A stretch of 28,470 bases of DNA, from positions 33,376 to 61,845 of the forward strand of contig PMXH01000512.1 of the NCBI GenBank assembly GCA_003165855.1, given 5' to 3'. Position numbers and translations under genes: made by a program. The notes beneath the pieces were generated by a model that saw only the letters and a program-made list of their open reading frames with translations, had not been told where the DNA came from and ran no database searches. Below are positions 8,648 through 17,100 of the stretch, in pieces (position 1 is the stretch's first letter; each line of letters begins with the position of its first letter). The DNA is from Acidobacteriaceae bacterium (GTDB taxonomy: Bacteria > Acidobacteriota > Terriglobia > Terriglobales > Acidobacteriaceae).

Positions 8648-9029
8648 ACGATTGCCGACGTTCCTGTTTCTTGGCGGGGATTTCCCTATAGGTTGACCAA
8701 ATTGGGAAGCAACCAGCCGAGACGGTTCTTGGTTAGAATTTGTTCCGTTTCGCTTCACACTCAACACCCAAGCCGCGCCCAGCGCGGCTTTTTCTTTTTC
8801 TCGACGAGCCCTGTCCTCTCGGCCACTGTCCCAGAACGGATTCCGAGTGCACTTCCGACACGTTGTTATGCGCGCTGCCTGCTGATAAAAATGGCTTAAG
8901 TTCGCTGGATTATGAAATGCGGGGTTTGAAGCGTCGGGGACGCTGGCCGTTCTTCGCCGCCGGGATAAGCACCATTCATCGCACTAAAACCTAAACGTTA
9001 AGACATGCCACGTCGTCATTCGAAAATCT
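8648..9029. other. 382-bp intergenic region with one strong terminator, otherwise no gene seen
   Basis: Between the hydrolase fusion and the beta-helix gene. It contains the intrinsic terminator at 8770-8800 and a small hairpin at 8930-8944 (AGCGTC, GGG, GACGCT). Short open frames through this stretch run across the terminator and have no ribosome site. I see no convincing sigma70 promoter for the downstream gene, although one is expected after the terminator. Confidence 0.6.
8770..8800 (+). terminator. Strong rho-independent terminator
   Basis: Perfect 9-bp stem AAGCCGCGC (8770-8778), loop CCA, GCGCGGCTT (8782-8790), followed by a pyrimidine run TTTCTTTTTC. It lies 122 nt after the stop of the anchor-D/hydrolase gene and closes that plus-strand transcription unit. 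Confidence 0.9.
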
Positions 9030-11033
9030 ATGAGGTGTTGTGTGAAGCACTGGACTACTACGTTCTTTCGCGTTGGGTTGGTTGTTGTTCTAAGCCTGTT
9101 CCTGCTGTCAGTGGATGGATTTGGCCAGGCCAGTGTCAATGAGAGTCTCGAGACGAATTTTCTCTACGTAGACGCAGCCAAGGGATCGGATTCGAATCCG
9201 GGGACGCAGCAATTACCCTTGAAGACCATCGGGGCGGCGGCGGGATTAGCAGTTTCTGAGAACCACAAAAACATCGGAACCCGGATCACCATCAATCCTG
9301 GAATCTATCGTGAAAGTATCTCCATGATTCGGATTGGCGGCGATACCTCAATGCCCATTACTTTTCAGGCCGCGACGAATGGCACGGTCTTCGTGAGCGG
9401 AGCCGTGCAATATACGAATTGGCAGACCGATAGCCAAAACTCCGCGGCTTATCAAAACTCTTGGCCCAACCAGTGGGGCTTATGCCCTCCGCTTGCCGGC
9501 GGTGTGCGCTGGAGCGGTTCGGGGCCATTGCAGCAGGACATTGTGCTTCGTCAGGAAATGATCTTCGTAAACGGGACACCCCTTACACAAGTGCTGGCGT
9601 CGGGGCAGATGCAACCAGGCACGTTCTACGTCAACAATACCGCGGAGTTGGTCTATATCTGGCCGGCTGCGGGAACTGACATGAACACGGCTGACGTCGA
9701 AGTGGCAACGCTTCCTTCGCTCCTCAATATCGAGGGAAAATCTAATATCGTGGCGCGCGGCCTCACGTTCGAATACGCGAACACCTGTCGCGAGAATCCT
9801 GCCGTTAGCGTTGCCGGGGATTCCACCAACATTCTCTTTGATACCGACAGCTTTCTCTGGAACAACGCTAGCGGATTCTACGTGGGCAACCCGGGCACGA
9901 GCAACTTTACCGTGCAGAACGCTGTAGCCAATCATAATGGACAGGACGGCTTCTCCTCCGGCGAGAGCTTGAACGGGCAGTACACGAACATAACCAGCAA
10001 TTACAACAACTGGCGAGGCGCTCAAGGTGCTTACTACGCGTGGGACAGCGCGGGTGGCCACTTTTTCGCGGCCCACCATGACACCGTCTCGCAATATGTC
10101 AGCGCCTACAACCAGACGCACGGCGTCCATTGGGATACCGATGTCGCAAACATTAAGGCTAGCAACGTGACCTCGGCAGGCAACCTGCTCGATGGCATAT
10201 TCTTCGAAGTCGTGGAAGGCCCGAACTCGGTGTCGAACAGCTATGTGTGTAGCAACAACCTACAGACGAACGACGATAGTCCGTTTGCCGGCGGCCTGGA
10301 ACTTCGCAACGCCGAACAAATTACGATCACCGGCAGCAAACTGTATAACAATGGCGCCAGTCAAATTAACATCCAGGGAACTGCGGGCGGAATCACGACT
10401 TATAACTGGCAAACCGGCCTGAACTTTACCGCTATAACCCAGCAATTCACTCATACCAACAACGTACTCGAAGGTGTCGGCAGCAGCCAGCAAGTGTTCC
10501 ATGATACCTACCTGGGCGGGTCCGATTGGACGGATTTCCAGACCACTCTCAACTCCGAAAACAATACTTGGTGGAACGTGTCGAACACGAGCGCTTTTGC
10601 GGTGCCTTCTCCAAAGCCAGGGACCAAGGATTTGTTCTCCAGTTGGGAATCGCTGACTGGCCAAGATGCCAGCTCTTATTGGAAAACGCCCGCGGCGAAC
10701 GCATTCAACTCGTGCAACATCTCCGTGGACAAACCAGACTACTGGATCATCGCCGACAGCGCCTCACACACCATCGCGAATGGAACGGCCACGTTTACGG
10801 TGAGCCTTGTTCCGATCGGTACTTTCACCGGAAGCGCCAAGTTGACCTTTGATGGAGTCACCGAGGTCAAGGGACTTTCCGCCAAGCTATCAGCGACTTC
10901 CGCCACGATTCCTGGATCGGCGTCGCTGGTTGTGACCTCCGTTAACGCTGCTGCGGGAACCTATCCGATTACCATCGTCGCGAATAGCGGTAGCACAACC
11001 CACACCATGACTGCCTCGTTGGTCGTACCGTAA
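9030..11033 (+). CDS. Secreted right-handed parallel beta-helix protein (DUF1565/pectate-lyase-like superfamily)
   Basis: 667 aa. A hydrophobic signal (RVGLVVVLSLFLLSVDGFGQ) precedes FLYVDAAKGSDSNPGTQQLP, the classic opening of bacterial beta-helix proteins (FVDPxxGSDxNPGTxxxPxxTI). The middle (about residues 90-480) is rich in short repeating asparagine-containing turns such as ARGLTFEYANTC, SNYNNWRGAQGAYY, AYNQTHGVHWDTD and NAEQITITGSKLYNNG, expected for a parallel beta-helix that binds or cleaves polysaccharide. The last 100 residues form a separate Ig-like domain (WIIADSASHTIANGTATFTV...). ATG 9030 has no clear ribosome site. GTG 9042, 4 nt after GAGGTG, would also leave an intact signal and may be the true start. 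Catalytic residues cannot be assigned. It follows a strong terminator, so it is probably a separate transcription unit. Confidence 0.85.
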   Translation: MRCCVKHWTTTFFRVGLVVVLSLFLLSVDGFGQASVNESLETNFLYVDAAKGSDSNPGTQQLPLKTIGAAAGLAVSENHKNIGTRITINPGIYRESISMIRIGGDTSMPITFQAATNGTVFVSGAVQYTNWQTDSQNSAAYQNSWPNQWGLCPPLAGGVRWSGSGPLQQDIVLRQEMIFVNGTPLTQVLASGQMQPGTFYVNNTAELVYIWPAAGTDMNTADVEVATLPSLLNIEGKSNIVARGLTFEYANTCRENPAVSVAGDSTNILFDTDSFLWNNASGFYVGNPGTSNFTVQNAVANHNGQDGFSSGESLNGQYTNITSNYNNWRGAQGAYYAWDSAGGHFFAAHHDTVSQYVSAYNQTHGVHWDTDVANIKASNVTSAGNLLDGIFFEVVEGPNSVSNSYVCSNNLQTNDDSPFAGGLELRNAEQITITGSKLYNNGASQINIQGTAGGITTYNWQTGLNFTAITQQFTHTNNVLEGVGSSQQVFHDTYLGGSDWTDFQTTLNSENNTWWNVSNTSAFAVPSPKPGTKDLFSSWESLTGQDASSYWKTPAANAFNSCNISVDKPDYWIIADSASHTIANGTATFTVSLVPIGTFTGSAKLTFDGVTEVKGLSAKLSATSATIPGSASLVVTSVNAAAGTYPITIVANSGSTTHTMTASLVVP

Positions 11034-11036
11034 CTG

Positions 11037-11064
11037 GTTCGCCGAGAACAGTTCGACGAGAACA
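11037..11064. repeat. 14-bp tandem duplication with one mismatch
   Basis: GTTCGCCGAGAACA (11037-11050) is followed immediately by GTTCGACGAGAACA (11051-11064), just after the beta-helix stop codon. No function is evident. Confidence 0.7.
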
Positions 11065-11088
11065 ATACAGGTAAGGCAAGAGTCTATT

Positions 11089-11111
11089 GGGCCCAGCAAA
11101 CAACTGGGCCC
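11089..11111. terminator. Hairpin between convergent genes, possible bidirectional terminator
   Basis: GGGCCCAG (11089-11096), a 7-nt loop CAAACAA, then CTGGGCCC (11104-11111): a perfect 8-bp GC-rich stem midway between the stops of the convergent beta-helix and multicopper oxidase genes. Neither side has a good T-run, so intrinsic termination would be weak. Position is the main support. Confidence 0.5.
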
Positions 11112-11151
11112 GCTTCGGTCTTGATCAGCTGAAAGAGGTTATCGCGTCCGC

Positions 11152-12711
11152 TCAGTTGGACGGCTTCACCTGGATTTTCGCCATCATTCCGCCGTCTTCG
11201 TGAGCCGCAATGTGACAGTGGTAAACAAACGTGCCCACGCTTTCCGGATCACGGAAATCCAGACGAATCGTCACGCTGTGGTAGGGGCCGGTTCCGGTCC
11301 AGGCAGGAATCTGCACCGTGTCTAGCACCTCCGGCGTCGCCAGCTTCACCTTGTCTCTTGCGACCACGATGAAATGCACCTGATGGATGTGAAAGGCGTG
11401 CACCTCCTCGGCCTGATTTTCGATGGTCCAATCCTCGACCGCACCCTGGGTGGTCACAATCGCGGGCGGTTCCCCAGGCTCGAACACCTGCGGGGTTTGG
11501 CCATCTACCGTGATGTAATACTCGATGTTGTTGATGTCCGTCAGATTCTCAGAGAAATAAAGCCCTCTCTGCGTGGTCGCAGTCGCGTTCAGCAACCCAG
11601 CGAATCGCGTGACCTCGGACTCGGTGCTAATCGCTGGAATCTTGTGCGCAGCCTTCGACGCGCCGGCAGTGGGCACGATGTTTGCAATTAACGCGGGCGG
11701 GTTTGAAACACCATCCTTGCCCGTGCTTACGCCCAGTGTGACCAGTGCGCCGGTTTGTCCGGCAGCGGGCCCTTGCACGATGAATTCAGCACGTCCGGCG
11801 GGAGGCAGCCCGATCTGGTTCGTCACAATGTCGGTCTTGACCGGGGTGCCGTCCAGGGCCACAACGGTTACCTTCTGCGGCTTACCATTGATCTGCACTT
11901 GCAGGTTCTCGAAGGTCTCGCCTTCAGCATTCGCCACCCGCCAGAACTGCTTTTCCGACGGCTGCATATTGATGACCGGAGCTGGCGACCCGGCGGGAAC
12001 GAAGTTGATGGTGGTATTGAGCGCGCTTCCTTGATATTGATCGCGCAACACAAATACGTGTTCGGTTAGCCCCGCGACCTCCGGCTTGATCTTTTCGATC
12101 CCTTCCACGATCAGCGCTCCGGAAGCTCCGCCCATGATCTGGGTTTGGGTCAAGCCATGTGGGTGAGGATGGTACCAATACAAACCTGGCGGCTCATCGG
12201 CTGGAATCTGAACGTGATAAGTGAATGTCGGGTCACCGGGATTGATCAGCGTAAAGATCGTTTCATCTTGATGGCACTTGGGCGGCAGATTCATTCCGTG
12301 GAAGTGAATGTTGCTGGAGAATGACGTCATTTCACCGTTACAGTCCGGGTCGGCCACAGCCGCGATCGAGTGGTGCATGTGCCGTTGAGCATCGGAGGCG
12401 AAGAACGTCTGAATCTGGTTGCTGAAGTTGAGAACCAGTTGGTCCCCGGGATTCACTTCCAGCGTAGGCGCTTCGGTGCTGCCTTGCGGATAGGCAAAGC
12501 AGTACATGATGAGCCCGCTCGAATTCAGAAAACTGCCCATGGTGATGCCGGCAGTCAAGACGCCATTCTGACTGTAGACCGCAAGCGGGTCTTGAACGGT
12601 GCTCCCGGCAGGCGGTCTCGCTGGACAAATCTGGCTCGATCCCGCCAAACAGAATGCAGCCATGAAGACCGTGATGAAAACGGACCCGCGAGCAAGTTTT
12701 GTATCGAACAT
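11152..12711 (-). CDS. Secreted multicopper oxidase (laccase/CueO-like)
   Basis: 519 aa with a signal peptide (FITVFMAAFCLAGSSQ). All four copper-ligand motifs are intact: HFHG (His136/138), WYHPHPHG (His181/183/185), HAFHIHQVHF (438-447), and HCHIAAHEDGGM (498-509). The last provides the type 1 Cys499 and an axial-position Met509. It should therefore bind the T1 centre and the trinuclear cluster and oxidise a phenolic or metal substrate with O2. In a copper locus, periplasmic oxidation of Cu(I) to Cu(II) is the most likely role (inference). GGAAGG lies 5 nt before the ATG (plus-strand 12717-12722). It is divergent from the CusBA-like operon across 250 bp containing a palindromic operator candidate, suggesting shared copper control. 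There is no methionine-rich CueO-type insert. Confidence 0.93.
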   Translation of the reverse strand: MFDTKLARGSVFITVFMAAFCLAGSSQICPARPPAGSTVQDPLAVYSQNGVLTAGITMGSFLNSSGLIMYCFAYPQGSTEAPTLEVNPGDQLVLNFSNQIQTFFASDAQRHMHHSIAAVADPDCNGEMTSFSSNIHFHGMNLPPKCHQDETIFTLINPGDPTFTYHVQIPADEPPGLYWYHPHPHGLTQTQIMGGASGALIVEGIEKIKPEVAGLTEHVFVLRDQYQGSALNTTINFVPAGSPAPVINMQPSEKQFWRVANAEGETFENLQVQINGKPQKVTVVALDGTPVKTDIVTNQIGLPPAGRAEFIVQGPAAGQTGALVTLGVSTGKDGVSNPPALIANIVPTAGASKAAHKIPAISTESEVTRFAGLLNATATTQRGLYFSENLTDINNIEYYITVDGQTPQVFEPGEPPAIVTTQGAVEDWTIENQAEEVHAFHIHQVHFIVVARDKVKLATPEVLDTVQIPAWTGTGPYHSVTIRLDFRDPESVGTFVYHCHIAAHEDGGMMAKIQVKPSN

Positions 12712-12745
12712 GAGTGCCTTCCAGGAGGATTCTTTGAGGGAGGGA

Positions 12746-12779
12746 TTACAGCGACCGTAAAGACATTTTACCCATGTAA
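12746..12779. promoter_or_regulatory. Two TTAC/GTAA dyads upstream of the multicopper oxidase
   Basis: TTAC (12746-12749), 7 nt, GTAA (12757-12760), then TTAC (12768-12771), 4 nt, GTAA (12776-12779). An overlapping longer pairing is GTAAA/TTTAC around GACAT (12757-12771). These lie 35-70 bp upstream of the oxidase ATG, where a regulator or RNA polymerase would bind. Half-sites are only 4 bp, so chance occurrence is possible. Confidence 0.3.
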
Positions 12780-12790
12780 TAGTGTCACTC

Positions 12791-12812
12791 GCTAGAGTCT
12801 TACGACTCTAGC
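12791..12812. promoter_or_regulatory. 22-bp palindromic operator candidate in the oxidase/cus divergent spacer
   Basis: GCTAGAGTC (12791-12799), spacer TTAC, GACTCTAGC (12804-12812): perfect 9-bp inverted repeat. It starts 80 bp from the oxidase start codon and ends about 150 bp before the cusB start. No T-run follows on either strand, so a protein-binding site is likelier than a terminator. Size and symmetry resemble MerR-family metal-sensor sites, whose known ZntR/PbrR-type operators share an ACTC/GAGT-like core. No correctly placed -35/-10 pair was seen around it, so the regulator family is open. Confidence 0.6.
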
Positions 12813-12897
12813 CGAGGCGCGGCAAATCACGGAAACCCTCACGCTCAACTGCGGGAGCGCCGGATGCAGAGGTGCCGAAGTCGTGACTGGGGAAGTT

Positions 12898-12930
12898 TTG
12901 TTTTGGTCGGCAATAGATTGATAATAGAAT
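12898..12930 (+). promoter_or_regulatory. Promoter candidate for the cusBA-like operon
   Basis: TTGTTT (12898-12903), 18 nt, TAATAG (12922-12927), or the overlapping alternative TTGGTC (12903-12908), 16 nt, TAGAAT (12925-12930). The segment is AT-rich against its surroundings and ends 31 bp before the ATG. Match to the sigma70 consensus is only partial. Confidence 0.4.
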
Positions 12931-12961
12931 TGCACACCTTGGAAACCGCGAGAGAACATCG

Positions 12962-14164
12962 ATGAGTAAGACTGCGACAGCGGGAGTATTGCTTATCGCC
13001 GCGGTGGCGTTTGCGGCGGGCTATCTTATTCACGGCAGGAAGCCGACCGAAACCAAACGCGTTCTCTACTACGTCGACCCCATGCATCCCTCCTACCGCT
13101 CGGACAAGCCGGGCATCGCACCCGACTGCGGCATGGCGTTGGTGCCGGTCTATGAAGGGCAGCGCCTCGCGGATCAGCTTCAGCTGGCGCCCAACGCCAT
13201 CTTCGTCGATGGCGGAGCGCAAAAACTCACCGCGGTACGCGTCGAAACAGTGGCCAAGACTTCGGGAACTCAGTTGATTCGGACCACGGGGAGGGTGGAG
13301 CCTGACGAGAATCGCCTCTATCGGCTGACGGCGGCAACTGAAGGGCAGGTGCGATCGCTGGGAAACAATGCGGCCGGAACCATGGTGAACAAGGGCGAGA
13401 CGTTGGCGACTTTCTTCAGCCTCGAATTGCGTGGCGTGGAGCGAGGGTACATAGGTGCCGCGCAGGTGGGCCAGCAGGACAACGTTGAACAGGCGAACCT
13501 GAAGATTAGCGAAGACCAGCTGCGCGCATTCGGCATGAGCGAAGAGCAGATCAGGGAAGTGGCAAAGTCCCATGAATACGTCTCGGACATCAAGATTGTC
13601 TCTCCGGCTGACGGGATCGTGATCTCGCGGGATATCAGCCTGCAACAAAGATTTCAGGCGCAAGCCGAGTTCTACCGCATCGCGGACCTAAGCAAGGTTT
13701 GGATCATCGCGGACGTTTCCAGTGATCAGGCGGGAATTCTACCTCCGGGAACACGCGCCTCCGTGACCGTCGCGGGATTGAACCACACCCTGCACGCGGT
13801 TGTCAGCAATTCCATTCCGCTTTTTGATCCAGTTTCGAGAACACTCAAGGTCCGCCTTGAAGCCGATAATCCGGGTCTGGTCTTGCGGCCGGACATGCTG
13901 GTGGACGTGGAGTTCACCGCTCCATCTCCTGCAAATGTCTCGGTCCCGGCCGAAGCGGTCATCGACAGCGGACAGCGTAAGGTCGTCTATGTCGAGACTG
14001 GAACGGACCTTTTTGAACCACGCCCGGTGGAGGTCGGCGAGGCCTACAACGGTCGTGTGGTCATCGTTCGTGGTTTGCAGGTGGGGGACCGCGTTGTCAC
14101 TTCAGGCACTTTTCTCATCGACTCAGAGAGCCGCATGAGGTCGACAACCACCCAGCATGATTAA
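12962..14164 (+). CDS. CusB-like RND efflux periplasmic adaptor
   Basis: 400 aa membrane-fusion protein that would link the inner-membrane pump to an outer-membrane channel and pass on metal. The N-terminal membrane anchor is at residues 8-24 (GVLLIAAVAFAAGYLIH). Residues 36-66 form a heavy-metal-binding head (YYVDPMHPSYRSDKPG followed by IAPDCGMALVPVY). It has Met41, His42, Cys56 and Met58, but Asp replaces the first Cys of the CPMHP variant of this domain. Then come the barrel-sandwich, a short helical hairpin (about 165-195, QVGQQDNVEQANLKISEDQL), lipoyl-like (SPADGIVISRDI) and beta-barrel segments (PGTRASVTVAG, LRPDMLVDVEF). It overlaps the pump gene by 8 nt. Length is normal. The metal is inferred from the pump's methionine triad. 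Confidence 0.92.
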   Translation: MSKTATAGVLLIAAVAFAAGYLIHGRKPTETKRVLYYVDPMHPSYRSDKPGIAPDCGMALVPVYEGQRLADQLQLAPNAIFVDGGAQKLTAVRVETVAKTSGTQLIRTTGRVEPDENRLYRLTAATEGQVRSLGNNAAGTMVNKGETLATFFSLELRGVERGYIGAAQVGQQDNVEQANLKISEDQLRAFGMSEEQIREVAKSHEYVSDIKIVSPADGIVISRDISLQQRFQAQAEFYRIADLSKVWIIADVSSDQAGILPPGTRASVTVAGLNHTLHAVVSNSIPLFDPVSRTLKVRLEADNPGLVLRPDMLVDVEFTAPSPANVSVPAEAVIDSGQRKVVYVETGTDLFEPRPVEVGEAYNGRVVIVRGLQVGDRVVTSGTFLIDSESRMRSTTTQHD

Positions 14165-17100
14165 CCACGTCATCGACTTCTCGGTACGAAACAAGCTCTT
14201 GGTCTTCTTGCTGGTGGCAGGAGCGTGCTTGTGGGGTGCATGGTCGATGGCGAACATGCCATTGGATGCACTCCCGGATCTGAGCGAGACTCAGGTCATC
14301 ATCCTCTCGCGGTGGGACCGCAGCCCGGACGTTCTCGAAGATCAAGTCACCTATCCCATCATCTCCGCCATGACCGGAGCGCCAAGAGTGCGTACGGTGC
14401 GTGGCATCTCTGACTTCGGCTTCTCCTACGTGTACGTAATCTTCGAAGAGGGCACCGACATCTATTGGGCGCGCTCCAGAACCCTCGAATATCTCTCGGC
14501 AGTAGTGCCAAGATTGCCCGAAGGAGTGAAAACGGAGATCGGCCCTGACGCCACCGGGCTGGGCTGGATCTTTCAATACGTATTGCGGGATGACTCGAAA
14601 CAGCACAGCTTGGCGGAGCTGCGCTCCTATCAGGATTGGAATCTCAAGTATTACCTGAAGGCGGTGCCCGGCGTCGCAGAGGTCGCTTCGGTCGGAGGAT
14701 TCACTCAGCAGTATCAGGTGAATGTCGATCCGAATCGCTTGCGGTCCTATGGGATTCCGCTTTCCCGTGTGGTTGACGCTGTCCGCGAAAGCAACAACGA
14801 AACCGGGGCGCGCCTGCTCGATTTCGGCGGCGCGGAATACATGATTCGTGGACACGGCTACGTGAAGTCCGCGAAGGACCTGGAAGAAACCGAACTGACT
14901 GCGGAGAATGGCACCCCGATCCGCATCAAGGATGTAGGACGGGTCGTGCTGGGACCGGATTTGCGGCGCGGCGTGACCGATTTCGATGGTAACGGGGAAG
15001 CGGTCTCCGGCATCGTTGTCATGCGCGAAGGCTACAACGCTCTCGATGTCATCCATGGCGTCAAGGCCCGGCTGCAAGAGATCGCGCCGGGCATGCCAAA
15101 GGGTGTAAAAGTCGTACCCGTGTACGACCGCTCGGATCTGATACGTCGCGCGATCTCTAACACTTCAACCACGCTGATCGAAGTGGTACTGACGGTGGTT
15201 GCCATCATCCTGATTTTCCTCTGGGACTTTCCTAGCGCGGTTATTCCTGTGATTACGATTCCGATCGCCATCGTATTCACTTTTATTCCACTGCGTTACA
15301 CCGGTTCGAGCATCAACGTGATGTCGCTAGCCGGGATTGCGATTGCCTGCGGCGCTCTGGTGGATGCGGCCATCGTGGTCGTCGAGCAGACACAGAAGCG
15401 GCTGGAGGTCTATCAGCGTTCCGGCAAACCGTTCGCCCCTGAGCAAGTGGTCTTGGAAGCGGTGAAGGAAGTCGCTGGCCCCACTTTCTTTGCTCTCCTC
15501 GTGATCGCGGCAGCGTTTTTGCCGGTGCTCGTCCTCGAAGGACAAGAGGGTAAACTCTTTCGGCCGCTGGCCTATAGCAAGACTTTCGCGATGCTGGGAG
15601 CTGCGATACTGGCGATCACACTCGATCCTGCACTGCGCTTGTGGCTGACCCGCCGTAATACCACGATGGCGGGAGGATGGCTGCCGGCATCTTGGTTTAG
15701 CGGACGAATCCGTGCCGAAGAGGATCACCCCATCACAGGTCCATTGATCCGGCTCTATGACCCGATCGTCCGTTGGAGCCTGCGCTGGAAAAAACAGGTG
15801 ATCGGCGGAGCGGTCCTCCTGGTGGTCCTGACCATTCCGTTGTTCTGGATCATCGGCTCCGAGTTCATGCCACAAGTGGATGAGGGGGCGTTGCTGTACA
15901 TGCCCAGCACGATGCCCGGAATTTCGATCGAGCAGGCGCAGAAGCTTCTACAGCTAACCGATCGCATTCTGGCCCAATTTCCAGAAGTGGAGCATGTTCT
16001 CGGCAAGGCGGGACGGGCAGATACTGCCACCGATCCAGCGCCGCTCTCCATGTTTGAAACTCTTGTCATCCTGAAGCCGCAGGAGCAATGGCGCAAGAAA
16101 AACGTCTGGTATTCCTCATGGGCTCCAGATTGGTTGCTTCCCGGGCTGCGGCACCTGACTCCAGATCACATCTCAGTGCAGGACCTGATTTCAGGAATGA
16201 ATCAGTCGCTCGAGTTGCCTGGTCTTTCCAATTCCTGGACTATGCCCATCCGCGGGCGGATCGAAATGCTGAACACTGGCATTCGGACTCCCGTAGGACT
16301 GAAGATACAAGGACCGGACCTGAGCCGCATTCAGCAACTCGGACAACAAGCTGAATTGATTCTGCGGAGCGTGCCGGGAACTCGAAGCGTTTTCGCCGAG
16401 CGCACCGGGGATGGTTATTTCCTCGAGATCACGTGGAACCGCCAAGCCCTCGCGCGGTACGGCCTTTCGGTGGAAGAGGCGCAAGATACGCTTGCCACCG
16501 CGGTGGGTGGGGAGAACGTCAGTACCGTGATCGCCGGACGCGAACGCTATCCCATCAATGTGCGCTACCTGCGGGATTTTCGCTCTGACCTTCAGGCTCT
16601 GGGAAAAGTGCTGGTGCCGGTCAGCGGACAACAGCAGATTCCTTTGGCGGAACTCGCCTCTGTCAAAACAGTGACTGGACCGTCGATGATCCGCGACGAG
16701 AACGGAATGCCGACCGGCTATGTCTATGTCGACGTTGCGGGACGCCCCGCAGTTGACTATGTGGAAGACGCCAGGCATGAGATGGAGAAGCGCCTGCAAC
16801 TTCCGGCCGGCTACGCCCTGGTCTGGAGCGGACAGTTCGAATCCGCCGAACGAGTGCGCCGGCGATTGTGGTTCGTGGTTCCGCTGACCATCACCATCAT
16901 TATTTTTCTTCTCTACAGCAATACTCGCTCGTGGACCAAGACCATGATCGTGATCCTCGCTGTGCCTTTCTCCGCTGTGGGGGCCCTCTGGTTGGTCTAT
17001 GCGTTGGGCTATAGCTTGAGCGTCGCGGTTTGGATTGGCCTGATTGCTCTGCTTGGCGTAGATGCCGAAACCGGGGTTTTCATGCTGCTTTACCTGGATA

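Noticed and set aside
8693..8899. Short plus-strand open frame of 68 codons
   Set aside because: It reads through the strong terminator (8770-8800), which supplies its phenylalanine run.
9187..9200. 14-bp palindrome resembling a tRNA T-loop (GGATTCGAATCC)
   Set aside because: It lies inside the beta-helix coding sequence (GSDSNPGT) with no acceptor or anticodon stem around it.
12845..13663. Minus-strand open frame of 272 codons opposite the CusB-like gene
   Set aside because: The plus strand encodes a clear adaptor protein; the antisense translation has no recognisable domain.
14115..15077. Minus-strand open frame of 320 codons opposite the CusA-like gene
   Set aside because: Shadow of a well-conserved pump gene in GC-rich DNA; no motif or ribosome site supports it.
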